Below are positions 7,801-16,185 of a DNA stretch of 37,367 bases, piece after piece. Positions within the stretch are counted from its first letter, which is position 1. Every line of letters begins with the position of its first letter. This DNA is from Fusicatenibacter sp. (GTDB lineage Bacteria; Bacillota; Clostridia; Lachnospirales; Lachnospiraceae), in assembly GCA_017887445.1 (NCBI GenBank), contig JAGHIA010000160.1:1-37367 (forward strand). The letters run 5' to 3'. Under the pieces are notes generated by a model. That model was not told where the DNA came from, did no database searches, and saw only the letters and a program-made list of their open reading frames with translations. A program made the translations under genes and the position numbers.

Positions 7801-8718
7801 TTACTGACGTAATCTTGGGTCTAACGCATCTCTCAGACCGTCTCCCAGAAGGTTGAAGGCCAGCACGATAATACACAGGGCCAGCGCCGGGAAAAACAGC
7901 TGATACGGATACAGATCCATCGTCGCACGGCCGTTGGAGATCAGAACGCCAAGGCTGATGCTGTTGGAATCCAGGCCCATTCCCAGGAAACTCAGAGAAG
8001 CCTCTGTGAAAATGTAACTGGGAATACTGGACGCAACATTCAGGATCAGAATACTCAGTGTATTCGGGATCATATGTTTGATGATAATGCGCATAGGACT
8101 GGCTCCCAGACATTCCGCCGCCATCACATACTCTGATTCCCTCAGCTGCATGATCTGTCCACGGATCTGACGGGCCGTAGTACACCACGCGGTCACACAC
8201 ATGGCGAACACAAGGGCTCCCACCGATTTTTCCAGTACCATCATAACCAGAAGCGTGATCAGAAGCGACGGCATGGAAGTGATGATCTCCAGAATACGCA
8301 TCATGACCTCATCCACGATCCCGCCATAATATGCCATAATTCCGCCATAAATACATCCCACGATAATCTGGATCGCCGTACAGACAACAGCTACGATAAT
8401 AGATACTCTGGCTCCCATCCATACCCTGGAAAACAGGTCGCGGCCAAGGCTGTCAGAACCAAACCAGAATTCCCCGGACGGCCCCAGATTTTTCTTCACA
8501 CCGTTTACCGTGACAAAGTCCAGTCCCCGGATATAAGGTCCGATAATTGTCATGATCACACACAAAATCAATAATCCCAGCGAAAACATCGCCACCGGGT
8601 TTTTCTTCAGTCTTCTCCACGCGTCTCCCCAGTAGCTGATCGTCGGACGGCTGATCACATCCTTATCAAACCGGTCAGACGCAACTTTTTTGAAACGCTC
8701 TTTTGTCAACTCTGCCAT
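7801..8718 (-). CDS. oppC: Oligopeptide ABC transporter permease OppC
   Basis: 305 residues from MAELTKERFKKVASDRFDKD. It has the OppC N-terminal segment (SYWGDAWRRLKKNPVAMFSLGLL) with one membrane helix, a periplasmic-side loop (FWFGSDSLGRDLFSRVWMGA), then the BPD_transp_1 domain with five helices. The EAA loop reads AAECLGASPMRIIIKHMIPN, the contact point for an ATPase. Start 8716-8718 was chosen because GGAGGAAGAAC precedes it and the family N-terminus begins there. It lies 10 bases downstream of oppB and 14 upstream of oppD. Confidence 0.93.
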   Translation of the reverse strand: MAELTKERFKKVASDRFDKDVISRPTISYWGDAWRRLKKNPVAMFSLGLLILCVIMTIIGPYIRGLDFVTVNGVKKNLGPSGEFWFGSDSLGRDLFSRVWMGARVSIIVAVVCTAIQIIVGCIYGGIMAYYGGIVDEVMMRILEIITSMPSLLITLLVMMVLEKSVGALVFAMCVTAWCTTARQIRGQIMQLRESEYVMAAECLGASPMRIIIKHMIPNTLSILILNVASSIPSYIFTEASLSFLGMGLDSNSISLGVLISNGRATMDLYPYQLFFPALALCIIVLAFNLLGDGLRDALDPRLRQ

Positions 8719-8728
8719 GTTCTTCCTC

Positions 8729-9685
8729 CTACTTCTTTCCGCCCCGGATCCTGATCCTCGGGTCAACCAGCGTGTACAGAATATCCGTAATAAAAATAAC
8801 GATAATATACAGCGCCGCAATTATCACGGTATTTCCAAGCACGATGGAAGTATCACGTCCGCTGACCGCGTTGACATAGTACAGGCCCAGTCCCGGAATC
8901 GAGAAAATATTCTCCACAAAGAAGGAGCCGGTAATACACATCGCCACACTCATGGGCAGCTGGGTCATTACGGGAATAAAGGAATTTCGAATCACATGCC
9001 TTCTGATGACCTGTCCGCGGGTCAGACCTTTGGACTCGGCAGTCAGCACATAATCCTGATTAATCACGTCCAGCATCGAAGTCTTCAGCAATCTCGCGTA
9101 AGTCGCGATGTAGACAAAGCATCCGGTAAGAGTCGGCAGCACCGTGTACTTCCATCCTCCGAACCACAGTTCATCACCCTGCGGCCAGCCGATCACCGGG
9201 AACCAGCTCAGCGTTCCTCCGAATACCTTCTGAAGCAGAAGACCGAACACCAGGTTGGGTACCGAGATAAAGACAATGGCCAGCGTAACCACAAGATAAT
9301 CGATCCAGGTTCCTTTCTTAATCGCCGCAAGTACGCCCAGCAGCAGTCCCACACTTACTCCAAGCAGCATCTGCTGGAGTCCCAGCCGCGCCGAAACCGG
9401 ACCTTTGTCCCGGATGATCGAGCTCACGGTCTGACCTTCGTAGGTGATCGACTCGCCGAAGTCTCCGTGAAGCATACTCTTCATAGTGATCACATAGCGT
9501 TCCATCGTCGGTTTGTCAAGTCCATACTTTTTATACAGGTTTTCCTTGATGTTTTCCGGAAGACGCTCCGCTCTGGCGGAAAGCGCGTCTCCGGGAACCG
9601 CTGCCAGCAGAAAGAATGTAGCCGTCGCAATGATGAACAGCGTGAATAACATCGTAATAAATCTTCTGATCGTATATTTAATCAT
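8729..9685 (-). CDS. oppB: Oligopeptide ABC transporter permease OppB
   Basis: 318 residues from MIKYTIRRFITMLFTLFIIA, a typical OppB/DppB start with an immediate first membrane helix followed by the AVPGDAL segment. Six helices are expected in the BPD_transp_1 domain. The EAA loop reads TAESKGLTRGQVIRRHVIRN. AGGAGG lies 6 bases before the ATG at 9683-9685, which supports this start over one 8 codons earlier. It pairs with OppC to form the channel. Confidence 0.93.
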   Translation of the reverse strand: MIKYTIRRFITMLFTLFIIATATFFLLAAVPGDALSARAERLPENIKENLYKKYGLDKPTMERYVITMKSMLHGDFGESITYEGQTVSSIIRDKGPVSARLGLQQMLLGVSVGLLLGVLAAIKKGTWIDYLVVTLAIVFISVPNLVFGLLLQKVFGGTLSWFPVIGWPQGDELWFGGWKYTVLPTLTGCFVYIATYARLLKTSMLDVINQDYVLTAESKGLTRGQVIRRHVIRNSFIPVMTQLPMSVAMCITGSFFVENIFSIPGLGLYYVNAVSGRDTSIVLGNTVIIAALYIIVIFITDILYTLVDPRIRIRGGKK

Positions 9686-9732
9686 ATTGCCTCCTAAGCT
9701 GCTTTGCATCCCCTGTCCGGGACGGCAAACAG

Positions 9733-9762
9733 GCGGAAGGGTACCGTCCGTACGCCTTCCGC
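9733..9762. other. Hairpin between oppA and oppB
   Basis: GGCGGAAGG (9733-9741) and CCTTCCGCC (9754-9762) pair around a 12-base loop that itself contains GTAC repeats. No T-run follows on the minus strand, so it is more likely an mRNA-stabilising or attenuating 3' hairpin after oppA than a full terminator. This would give more binding protein than permease (inference). Confidence 0.65.
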
Positions 9763-9775
9763 CTTTACCACTACA

Positions 9776-11539
9776 TTATTCTTTGCCTGAAATATATGCC
9801 CGGCTGAACTCGAGCGCACATCCAAAGTTCGGAGTGCTCAGATTCTTAACGTATTCCTGAACAAAGAACTGGGAATTTCCATAATACAAAGGCGCCATTC
9901 CGGCGTTTTCAGCTACCAGGTTCTGCTCCATCTCTTTGTAAACTTCTGTACGTTCCGCAGTGTCGGTCATCAGAGCCAGGGAATCAAACATTTCGTCAAA
10001 TTCCGCATTGCTGTAACCGCCCATGAATTTCGCGTAGCCGCTTTCCGTATTCCAGAGTTCCATAAATGTCATAGGATCGTCATAATCGCCGTTCCATCCC
10101 ATGTTGTAGGTATCATACTTAAAGCTGTCTCTCTCTGCCACGAAAGTTGCTGAATCAGGGCAGATATTAACCGTTACTTTAACGCCGAACAGGCTCTCCC
10201 AGGTCTGTCTCATATACTCCAGGAAGGACTCGTTCTGGGTATCGGACGCAGAACTTAAGATGGTCAGTTCCACATCTGAAAGAGTTTTTCCTTCTTCCTC
10301 AACGCCCTCGGTAAACAGCTCTACAAGCTTTTCATCGGTATCATACTCTTCCTTGACCGCTTTCAATGGCTCTTCTGCCTCTCCACGGAACTCCACATCG
10401 CCGGACATCATGTTGTACGGGATCAGACCGTATGCCGGAGTGTTCTGTCCACTGTAGATTACTTCGTTCAGTTCTTCACGGTCTATAGCAAGAGACATCG
10501 CCAGACGTACTTTCGCATTGTTCATCAGTCCGGAGCTTCCGCCTGTGTGCTGGTTGAAGATCATATAAGTAGACGCCGGTTTTACAACAGAACGGCTTAC
10601 CAGGGTTCCCTGATCCACCATAGACTGCCATTTCTGGATATAGTCTGTCTTGGCTTCCACCACATCGATTTCTTTTGCTTCCAGAAGCTGTGACTGTGTA
10701 GCGGCTTCCGCAACAACCTTCAGCGTTACCTTCTCCAGCTGAACATTTTCCGCATCCCAATAAGATTCGTTCTTGGCAAGAACCATCTCATTGTCAAGAA
10801 TCCGGCTCTCGATCACAAACGGTCCGTTGTATACCTGTTTGGTGTAATCCGTTGCAAAGGACTCTCCGCCTGCCTCGATCACATCCAGGCGAACCGGGAA
10901 GAAGCACACATTCGCCAGTTTCTTTACAAAGAACGGGATCGCCGCCTGAAGCTTGATCTCCAGTGTCTTATCATCAATGGCTTTTACACCGATATCATCG
11001 GCGGATGCATTTCCGTCATAGTAGGCTTCTGCGTTCTCGATATCGTAAGCCAGGAACGCATAGGCAAACGCATTCTCCGGATTCAGCAGTCTCTTGATGG
11101 AATCCACATACTGCTGCGCCGTTACCGGCTGTCCGTCGGACCACTGATGGTCACGGAGCGTAAACGTATAGGTCAGTCCGTCTTCCGATACCGTATAATC
11201 TTCACAGCCTGCGTTTTCCACTACCGCGTTTCCATCCTCATCGGTAAAGGTACGGAACAGTCCCTCCTGCACCTGAGAAAGTACCTGAAACTCGTTGGAG
11301 TTTCTTACGTCGTTGACATCCAGGGTTTTCAGATCTGTAAAGATCAGATTCAGTTCCTGTACGGAATCCGGTGTATTATCGTCTTCCTCAGTATCTCCAG
11401 AACCTGCGGAAACCGCTGCAGACGCGCCGCCTTCTGAAGATGATTTTCCGGAATCTCCGGATCCTCCGCATCCGGCAAGCATACCTGCAGTCAGGGTTCC
11501 TGCCAGAAACAAAGCCAGCCATTTCTTCATGTTTTTCAT
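9776..11539 (-). CDS. oppA: Peptide ABC transporter substrate-binding lipoprotein OppA
   Basis: 587 residues. The N-terminus MKNMKKWLALFLAGTLTAGM continues LAGCGG: a basic start, a hydrophobic core and a lipobox LAGC, with C24 as the lipidated residue. A Gly/Ser-rich linker follows, then the SBP_bac_5 domain, visible in DVNDVRNSNEFQVLSQVQEG, TFTLRDHQWSDGQPVTAQ (the family signature) and NTESGYAKFMGGYSNAEFDE. It captures peptides outside the membrane for OppBC. GGAGG lies 6 bases before the ATG at 11537-11539; a second ATG nine bases on is also possible. It is first in the operon oppA-B-C-D-F plus a small membrane gene. Confidence 0.93.
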   Translation of the reverse strand: MKNMKKWLALFLAGTLTAGMLAGCGGSGDSGKSSSEGGASAAVSAGSGDTEEDDNTPDSVQELNLIFTDLKTLDVNDVRNSNEFQVLSQVQEGLFRTFTDEDGNAVVENAGCEDYTVSEDGLTYTFTLRDHQWSDGQPVTAQQYVDSIKRLLNPENAFAYAFLAYDIENAEAYYDGNASADDIGVKAIDDKTLEIKLQAAIPFFVKKLANVCFFPVRLDVIEAGGESFATDYTKQVYNGPFVIESRILDNEMVLAKNESYWDAENVQLEKVTLKVVAEAATQSQLLEAKEIDVVEAKTDYIQKWQSMVDQGTLVSRSVVKPASTYMIFNQHTGGSSGLMNNAKVRLAMSLAIDREELNEVIYSGQNTPAYGLIPYNMMSGDVEFRGEAEEPLKAVKEEYDTDEKLVELFTEGVEEEGKTLSDVELTILSSASDTQNESFLEYMRQTWESLFGVKVTVNICPDSATFVAERDSFKYDTYNMGWNGDYDDPMTFMELWNTESGYAKFMGGYSNAEFDEMFDSLALMTDTAERTEVYKEMEQNLVAENAGMAPLYYGNSQFFVQEYVKNLSTPNFGCALEFSRAYISGKE

Positions 11540-11599
11540 TTCTTTCCTCCTTTTTGTTTGCCTGTTCTTTCCGTTTTCTATACAGTCAGAACACATTTT

Positions 11600-11627
11600 G
11601 TAACCATTCAGCTGGCTGAATAGTTAC
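11600..11627. repeat. TTCAGCTGGCTGAA palindromic repeat, copy 2
   Basis: GTAACCATTCAGCTGGCTGA, continuing ATAGTTAC, lies 60-90 bases upstream of the oppA start, inside the region where the operon promoter is expected. Confidence 0.8.
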
Positions 11628-11718
11628 CACTTTTTTGCGCCAATCTCCGTCTGCCTTGCATGACAGATCCTCCGGATGGCCGCCATTCTCTTCCCACTGT
11701 TCCATCGCCGGGCATCGC

Positions 11719-13002
11719 TCAGTCACAGTGTGTCATAATGCGGATGATCTCGTCGTCCGTCTCGTTCATGGCGTTTGCGCCGAGACGGCAGACGTTGTGG
11801 ATGGTATCCTCCACGCCGCTGGAAACAATTCCATCTTCCGCATAAAACTGCTGGCCGTTTACATACATAAAGTATCCCAGGATCCCCGCCTCCACAGAGG
11901 ACGCGATCTTCGCCGCGCAGGACGCCTTGGCCCCGTCGCAGAAAATCCCGGAAACGGTCGCAAGAGAATTCACTAAGGTGTGGGCAATTTCTTCTTCCCG
12001 GCCGCCGTACAGGTATGCGATTCCGCATCCCGCCGCACAGCCGGCGCTGACTGCCCCGCAAAATGCTGATAACGGTCCGATGCCGTGCTTGATGTGAACG
12101 GCGATCAGATTGGAGATTACCAGCGCCCGGTAAAGCTCTTCTCTGGAGCTTTTCAGATATTCGGAATAGACGATGACCGGCACAGAAACCGTGATCCCCT
12201 GGTTTCCGCTTCCGGAGTTGATGACTACCGGCAGCTCGCAGCCGCTCATTCGCGCGTCAGAGCCTGCCGCCGCCATGGCCTTGCACATGATCTTCACATC
12301 GTCTCCGTAAGTCTTCACCAGGATGCTGCCGATGTTGGCGCCCCAGTCATGCTCCATTCCCTCCCGGGCAATTCTATAATTATAAGTAATCTGACGGTCC
12401 AGAACCTCCCGGACATCCTCCAGATCTACTTCCTGTGCAAACTGAATGATATTTTTCACGCTGAGCAGAGATCTGTCTGCCTTGGGCGTCTCTTCCTGAC
12501 AAAAAGCTGCCTCTTCCTGGTATACCGTCTCTCCGTCTTTGACGATCATGGAAATGTTGCAGTGGGTCCTGCTGACACGCACCTGCGCCTCATGGTCTCC
12601 CGCGGAAACCGTGATCAGAATATCCAGCTTATCCCCATCGCTCAGAGGCTTCACGTCAATCGGAACGGTTTCCAGATACCGGCGCATTTCCGCTTTTTCT
12701 TCCTCTGTAACCTCAGAAATTACTTCCAGCATCCGGTCCGCTTTGCCTCCGACGATCCCCGCGGCCGCGGCGGCTGGAATCCCTTTTAAACCGCCGGTAT
12801 TTGGCACGATTACACTTTTTACATTTTTAATGATATTTCCGCTGGCCTGGATCCCAACCTTTTCCGGAACAGCTCCCAGCACTTCCCTGGCCTTGGCCGC
12901 GCAGTAAGCGATGGCAATGGGCTCTGTACAGCCAAATGCAGGCATCAGTTCTTCCTTCAGGATCTCCACAAATGTATTGTATACCTCTTTTGCCAGACTC
13001 AT
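11719..13002 (-). CDS. cyuA: L-cysteine desulfidase family protein (UPF0597 / serine dehydratase alpha-like)
   Basis: 427 residues. The N-terminal motif MPAFGCTEPIAIAYCAAKA (GCTEP with its cysteine) and the central NSGSGNQGITVSVPVIVYSE and LSAFCGAVSAGCAAGCGIAY are signatures of the family that includes archaeal L-cysteine desulfidase and E. coli YhaM/CyuA. These are oxygen-sensitive [4Fe-4S] enzymes that turn L-cysteine into pyruvate, ammonia and sulfide. The ATG at 13000-13002 (MSLAKEVYNTF) was chosen because GGGAGAG precedes it and family homology begins there. A LysR gene diverges from it, and a peptide transporter lies downstream, so use of amino acids from peptides is a reasonable setting. 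Activity on cysteine rather than serine is inferred from family. Confidence 0.85.
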   Translation of the reverse strand: MSLAKEVYNTFVEILKEELMPAFGCTEPIAIAYCAAKAREVLGAVPEKVGIQASGNIIKNVKSVIVPNTGGLKGIPAAAAAGIVGGKADRMLEVISEVTEEEKAEMRRYLETVPIDVKPLSDGDKLDILITVSAGDHEAQVRVSRTHCNISMIVKDGETVYQEEAAFCQEETPKADRSLLSVKNIIQFAQEVDLEDVREVLDRQITYNYRIAREGMEHDWGANIGSILVKTYGDDVKIMCKAMAAAGSDARMSGCELPVVINSGSGNQGITVSVPVIVYSEYLKSSREELYRALVISNLIAVHIKHGIGPLSAFCGAVSAGCAAGCGIAYLYGGREEEIAHTLVNSLATVSGIFCDGAKASCAAKIASSVEAGILGYFMYVNGQQFYAEDGIVSSGVEDTIHNVCRLGANAMNETDDEIIRIMTHCD

Positions 13003-13486
13003 ACTCTGTCTCTCCCTTATCTTACGATTCATCCAGTCCGGTACAGCCGTATCCACGGACTGTCTGCAATAAAAAAACGTACATTTTTTTCACTGTTCAG
13101 GACCTTCCCGTCATCTTTTTCATTTATGAATTTCAAAACCGATGACGGTTGTGGCTTATACTGCTGCCAGCAGGTTCACTTCTTTGTGAAAAGATATGTA
13201 CGCTCCAAGACCCATCCATTCTGCCTGTCCCGCTTCATAACAGATCAACGCAGCTGAACGGTTGCGCTATTTCTTCTGTTTCCAGCAAGACACTGCGTCA
13301 CTTTATAACAGCAGCTTGGCATAGATAAACGGGTGAACGGATGTGTTCTATGGTTTGGATTATAACACAACACTTGCATTATGAAAAATAAAAATATATA
13401 ATAAGTGATATCGTTTTTTTTGATATAAATAGAAATACAGACCAAAATATTTTTGGCGTTGCAGTCACTTTACAAAAGAAAGGATC
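13003..13486. other. Intergenic control region between cysteine desulfidase and LysR regulator
   Basis: No gene is seen in these 484 bases. A minus-strand TATAAT (13359-13364) preceded by a weak TTTCAT 16 bases away would give the desulfidase a leader of about 350 bases. Inside that leader CCGTCATC (13108-13115) pairs with GATGACGG (13141-13148). The lysR-proximal part (13385-13460) is very A+T-rich with ATATC/GATAT half-sites that could bind the LysR protein. No known riboswitch or T-box core (no GGTGGTACCGCG) was found. Confidence 0.45.
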
Positions 13487-14383
13487 ATGCGGATGGAACT
13501 GAAAAACATTCATACCTTCATCAAGGTCGCAGAATTTGAAAACTTCACAAAAGCTTCCAACGATCTGGGGTACGCCCAGTCCACGGTCACCATGCAGATC
13601 CAGCAGCTGGAAAACGAACTGCAGGCGAATCTTTTCGAGCGGAACGGAAAGCGGATCCGCCTTTCGTCGGCAGGACAGGAATTTTTAAAGTATGCTTATC
13701 AGATATCCAAATACGAAGCCATGGCCCTGGACCATTTTCACAGGACCGAGGAGCCGGAGGGTCATCTGAACATCGGCATCATGGAAACCGTCGCTTCCTC
13801 GGAGTATGCCGATCTGTTCTGTACCTTCCAGGAAAAGTTTCCCAAGATTTCCCTGCACCTGGAAGTGGTCACCACACTGAAGGCCATGGAGAACCTGGAC
13901 AAAGGCATTTTCGACCTGATCTTTCTGCTGGACAAGCCGATCGCCCGGGCAAACTGGAAGACGGCGCGCACGTTTCCGGCGGAGATTTCCTTTTTCTGCT
14001 CCGCCTCCCATCCTCTGGCCGGACAGCAGAACATTTCTATGGAGCGGCTGCTCCAGGAGCGCTTTGTGCTGACCGAGGAAGGCTGCAACTACCGGCAGGT
14101 ATTGGAAAACGACCTGGCCGCCGCCGGCCAGCGCCTGGAATGTGTCATGGAGATCGGCCACGCCAGCTTTCTCATAAACGCCGTGTCCCGGCAGCTGGGC
14201 ATCGGTCTTCTGCCGCTGTTCACCCTGACCGACGCCCTGCAGCGAAAGGATATCGCGCTGATCACGGTCCGGGATTATCAGATCCGTCTGGCGATCCAGG
14301 TAATCTACAATACGGAGCGGAGAATTTCGCTTCCGCTTCAGGTATTTCTCAATGAGCTGGAGCGGTTCCATCTCTCGGAGTAG
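13487..14383 (+). CDS. LysR family transcriptional regulator
   Basis: 298 residues. The N-terminal winged helix-turn-helix is clear: MELKNIHTFIKVAEFENFTK, then ASNDLGYAQSTVTMQIQQLE, the usual recognition helix of LysR proteins. A LysR substrate-binding domain with two alpha/beta lobes follows from about residue 90 (HLNIGIMETVASSEYADLF...) to the end. It senses a small effector and binds DNA as a dimer or tetramer. Being divergent from the cysteine desulfidase across a 484-base spacer, it most likely controls that gene and itself. Translation may begin at the ATG at 13487 or two codons later at MELKN; AAAGGA precedes both. Confidence 0.92.
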   Translation: MRMELKNIHTFIKVAEFENFTKASNDLGYAQSTVTMQIQQLENELQANLFERNGKRIRLSSAGQEFLKYAYQISKYEAMALDHFHRTEEPEGHLNIGIMETVASSEYADLFCTFQEKFPKISLHLEVVTTLKAMENLDKGIFDLIFLLDKPIARANWKTARTFPAEISFFCSASHPLAGQQNISMERLLQERFVLTEEGCNYRQVLENDLAAAGQRLECVMEIGHASFLINAVSRQLGIGLLPLFTLTDALQRKDIALITVRDYQIRLAIQVIYNTERRISLPLQVFLNELERFHLSE

Positions 14384-14394
14384 CTGTTTTTCCT

Positions 14395-14442
14395 AAAAAT
14401 ACCGTTGCCCGGCACGTTACAGGCTGGGCAGCGGTATTTTTT
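14395..14442. terminator. Bidirectional terminator between lysR and coaX
   Basis: AAAAATACCGTTGCCC pairs with GGGCAGCGGTATTTTTT (one mismatch) around a 15-base loop. The A-run on one side and T-run on the other serve both convergent genes. Confidence 0.9.
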
Positions 14443-14528
14443 GCGACAGTTCAACACATATCCATTACGCCACACGATTTTACAAAACGGTAACGTATCT
14501 CCTGCAAAAAGCAGGTTTCGGACATGCT

Positions 14529-15293
14529 CTATCTGTTCTTATCATAAATGATCTGCAGTCCCTTCAGCAGCAGATCATCGTCCAGGATCACCTTCCGCCG
14601 GCAGTAAGGGATGATCACCTTCGCCAGTCCGCCGGTAGCCACCGCCGTACAGGGTTCGCCAAGCTCCTTCTCGATACGGTCGATCAACCCGTCGATACAG
14701 GAGGCGTTCCCGTGGATGACACCGCTTTTCATACAGTCGATGGTATTTGTCCCAATGATCTTCTTGGGCGCCTCCAGGCTGATCTGGGAGAGCTGCGCCG
14801 CGTTGGACACCAGCGCGTCCAGAGAGGTCCTCACACCCGGAAGGATCATTCCCCCCACATAATTTCCCTTGCTGTTGACCACGCACACCGTCGTAGCGGT
14901 TCCCATGTCCACGATCACCAGCGGCAGCGGATACTCCTTCATGGCGGCCACCGCGTCCACCACCAGGTCGCTTCCCACGCTTCCCGGATTGTCCATGATG
15001 ATATTCAGGCCGGTCTTTAATCCGGGCCCCACCACCTTGACCGGAACCCGGATCACTTTTTCCGCCGCCCGGCGGAAAAGATCGGTAATCTGCGGGACAA
15101 CGGAGGAGAGGATTCCCCCCTCCAGTTCTCCCTCCTTCACATCGTAAAGCTCCAGGACGTTTTTCAGGTGGATCGCGTACTCCAGCTCCGTCTTGCCCTT
15201 ATCGGTGGACAGACGCTCAATGAAGCGGATCTTCTTACCCTCGATACATCCCAGCACAATATTGGTATTTCCAATGTCAATGTCAAGTATCAT
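14529..15293 (-). CDS. coaX: Type III pantothenate kinase
   Basis: 254 residues, the usual CoaX length. It catalyses ATP-dependent phosphorylation of pantothenate, the first step of CoA synthesis. It belongs to the ASKHA fold: phosphate-1 motif MILDIDIGNTNIVLG (residues 1-15), DNPGSVGSDLVVDAVAA (pantothenate site and catalytic Asp), phosphate-2 DMGTATTV, and the C-terminal ATGGLA. Start 15291-15293 is preceded by AAAGGGG; a start five codons earlier would use that site as coding sequence. It lies downstream of coaBC and an ECF S component. Confidence 0.94.
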   Translation of the reverse strand: MILDIDIGNTNIVLGCIEGKKIRFIERLSTDKGKTELEYAIHLKNVLELYDVKEGELEGGILSSVVPQITDLFRRAAEKVIRVPVKVVGPGLKTGLNIIMDNPGSVGSDLVVDAVAAMKEYPLPLVIVDMGTATTVCVVNSKGNYVGGMILPGVRTSLDALVSNAAQLSQISLEAPKKIIGTNTIDCMKSGVIHGNASCIDGLIDRIEKELGEPCTAVATGGLAKVIIPYCRRKVILDDDLLLKGLQIIYDKNR

Positions 15294-15302
15294 TTTTACC
15301 CC

Positions 15303-15362
15303 TTTCATGGCGCACTGGCTGCGCCAATAATGGCAGACTTGGAAGTTTCCTTCCAGACTTAA
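15303..15362. repeat. Two-hairpin repeat, copy 1
   Basis: CCTTTCATGGCGCACTGGCT begins the unit; TGGCGCA pairs with TGCGCCA, and the second half contains TTGGAAG..CTTCCAG. The unit ends with the reverse complement of the TAA stop of the upstream ECF gene, and its other end abuts the coaX ribosome binding site. A second copy is at 36424-36485, sharing about 52 of 60 bases. Confidence 0.8.
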
Positions 15363-16039
15363 ACTCCTATATTTGCACGAACTTTGTCATTCAGCAGAAC
15401 CTTGCCCAGCAGCATGATCAGGATTCCTGCCACGATCGCCTCCGGCACGCCGTTGACGCCGATGATAGACAGGATAAACGCATACGCCGCGTCGGCTGCT
15501 TTCCCGCTGGCCACCGCGTACTGTTTTCCGAAAAACAGGAAGATCATGCTCATGACCAGAAGTGTGTTGGTCAGCGCTCCGGACACACCGGCTGCCGCAA
15601 GCGGTACCGCCGCGTTGGGACGGAACTTTTTATTCAGTTTATGGAACAGCCGGTAAACATAATAGGGAACCACACCGGTCAATGTTCTCGGAACCAGACA
15701 GATGATCAGACTTTGCCATCCGCCGTCAAACTCGCCAAGGGAATAAAACGGGCTGAAAACAAAAGATGTCGCCGTGGGATTTACCGTATTGTTGATGAGG
15801 CTGGTCAGGCCGAAAACGAAGCCAAGAATCGCCCCGTTGGCAGGTCCCAGCAGCAGCGCGCCGAGGATCACCGGAATATGGATGATCGTCGCCCGTGTGA
15901 ATCCCAGGGGGATATAGCCGAGAAACGGTGTGAACGCCATCAGAAGGATGAGCGCGGAAAAGAGCGCAAGCATGGCGATCCTTTTGGTGGAGCTGCCCAT
16001 GCTTCCTGCAGGTTTTACTGTGTTCGATTTTGTTGTCAT
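15359..16039 (-). CDS. ECF transporter S component, probably for pantothenate
   Basis: 226 residues with about six membrane helices, typical of the small substrate-binding S subunits of energy-coupling-factor transporters (ECF_trnsprt type). The polar N-terminus is followed by RIAMLALFSALILLMAFTPF, IPLGFTRATIIHIPVILGAL and LLGPANGAILGFVFGLTSLI, a pattern shared by the group. It would share the general EcfA/EcfA'/EcfT module, which is not in this window. Flanked by coaBC and coaX in the same direction, it most likely imports pantothenate (PanT-like); that is inference from context. AAGGAGG precedes the start codon. Confidence 0.88.
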   Translation of the reverse strand: MTTKSNTVKPAGSMGSSTKRIAMLALFSALILLMAFTPFLGYIPLGFTRATIIHIPVILGALLLGPANGAILGFVFGLTSLINNTVNPTATSFVFSPFYSLGEFDGGWQSLIICLVPRTLTGVVPYYVYRLFHKLNKKFRPNAAVPLAAAGVSGALTNTLLVMSMIFLFFGKQYAVASGKAADAAYAFILSIIGVNGVPEAIVAGILIMLLGKVLLNDKVRANIGV

Positions 16040-16085
16040 AATGTCCTCCTTGTTACAGTTCCCATGGGGATACTGTACAATCCGT

Positions 16086-16113
16086 GTAACCGTTCAGCTG
16101 GCCAAACGGTTAC
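16086..16113. repeat. TTCAGCTGGCTGAA palindromic repeat, copy 3 (diverged)
   Basis: GTAACCGTTCAGCTGGCCAA, continuing ACGGTTAC: one base change and a shift in the core, but the outer GTAACCGTT/AACGGTTAC arms still pair. It lies between coaBC and the ECF gene. Confidence 0.75.
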
Positions 16114-16185
16114 CAATCTGTTGGTTTACAGGTTACAATTTCGGGAATATCGTCCGGAGTCCTCCGGTACGGTTTTCCCTGATTT

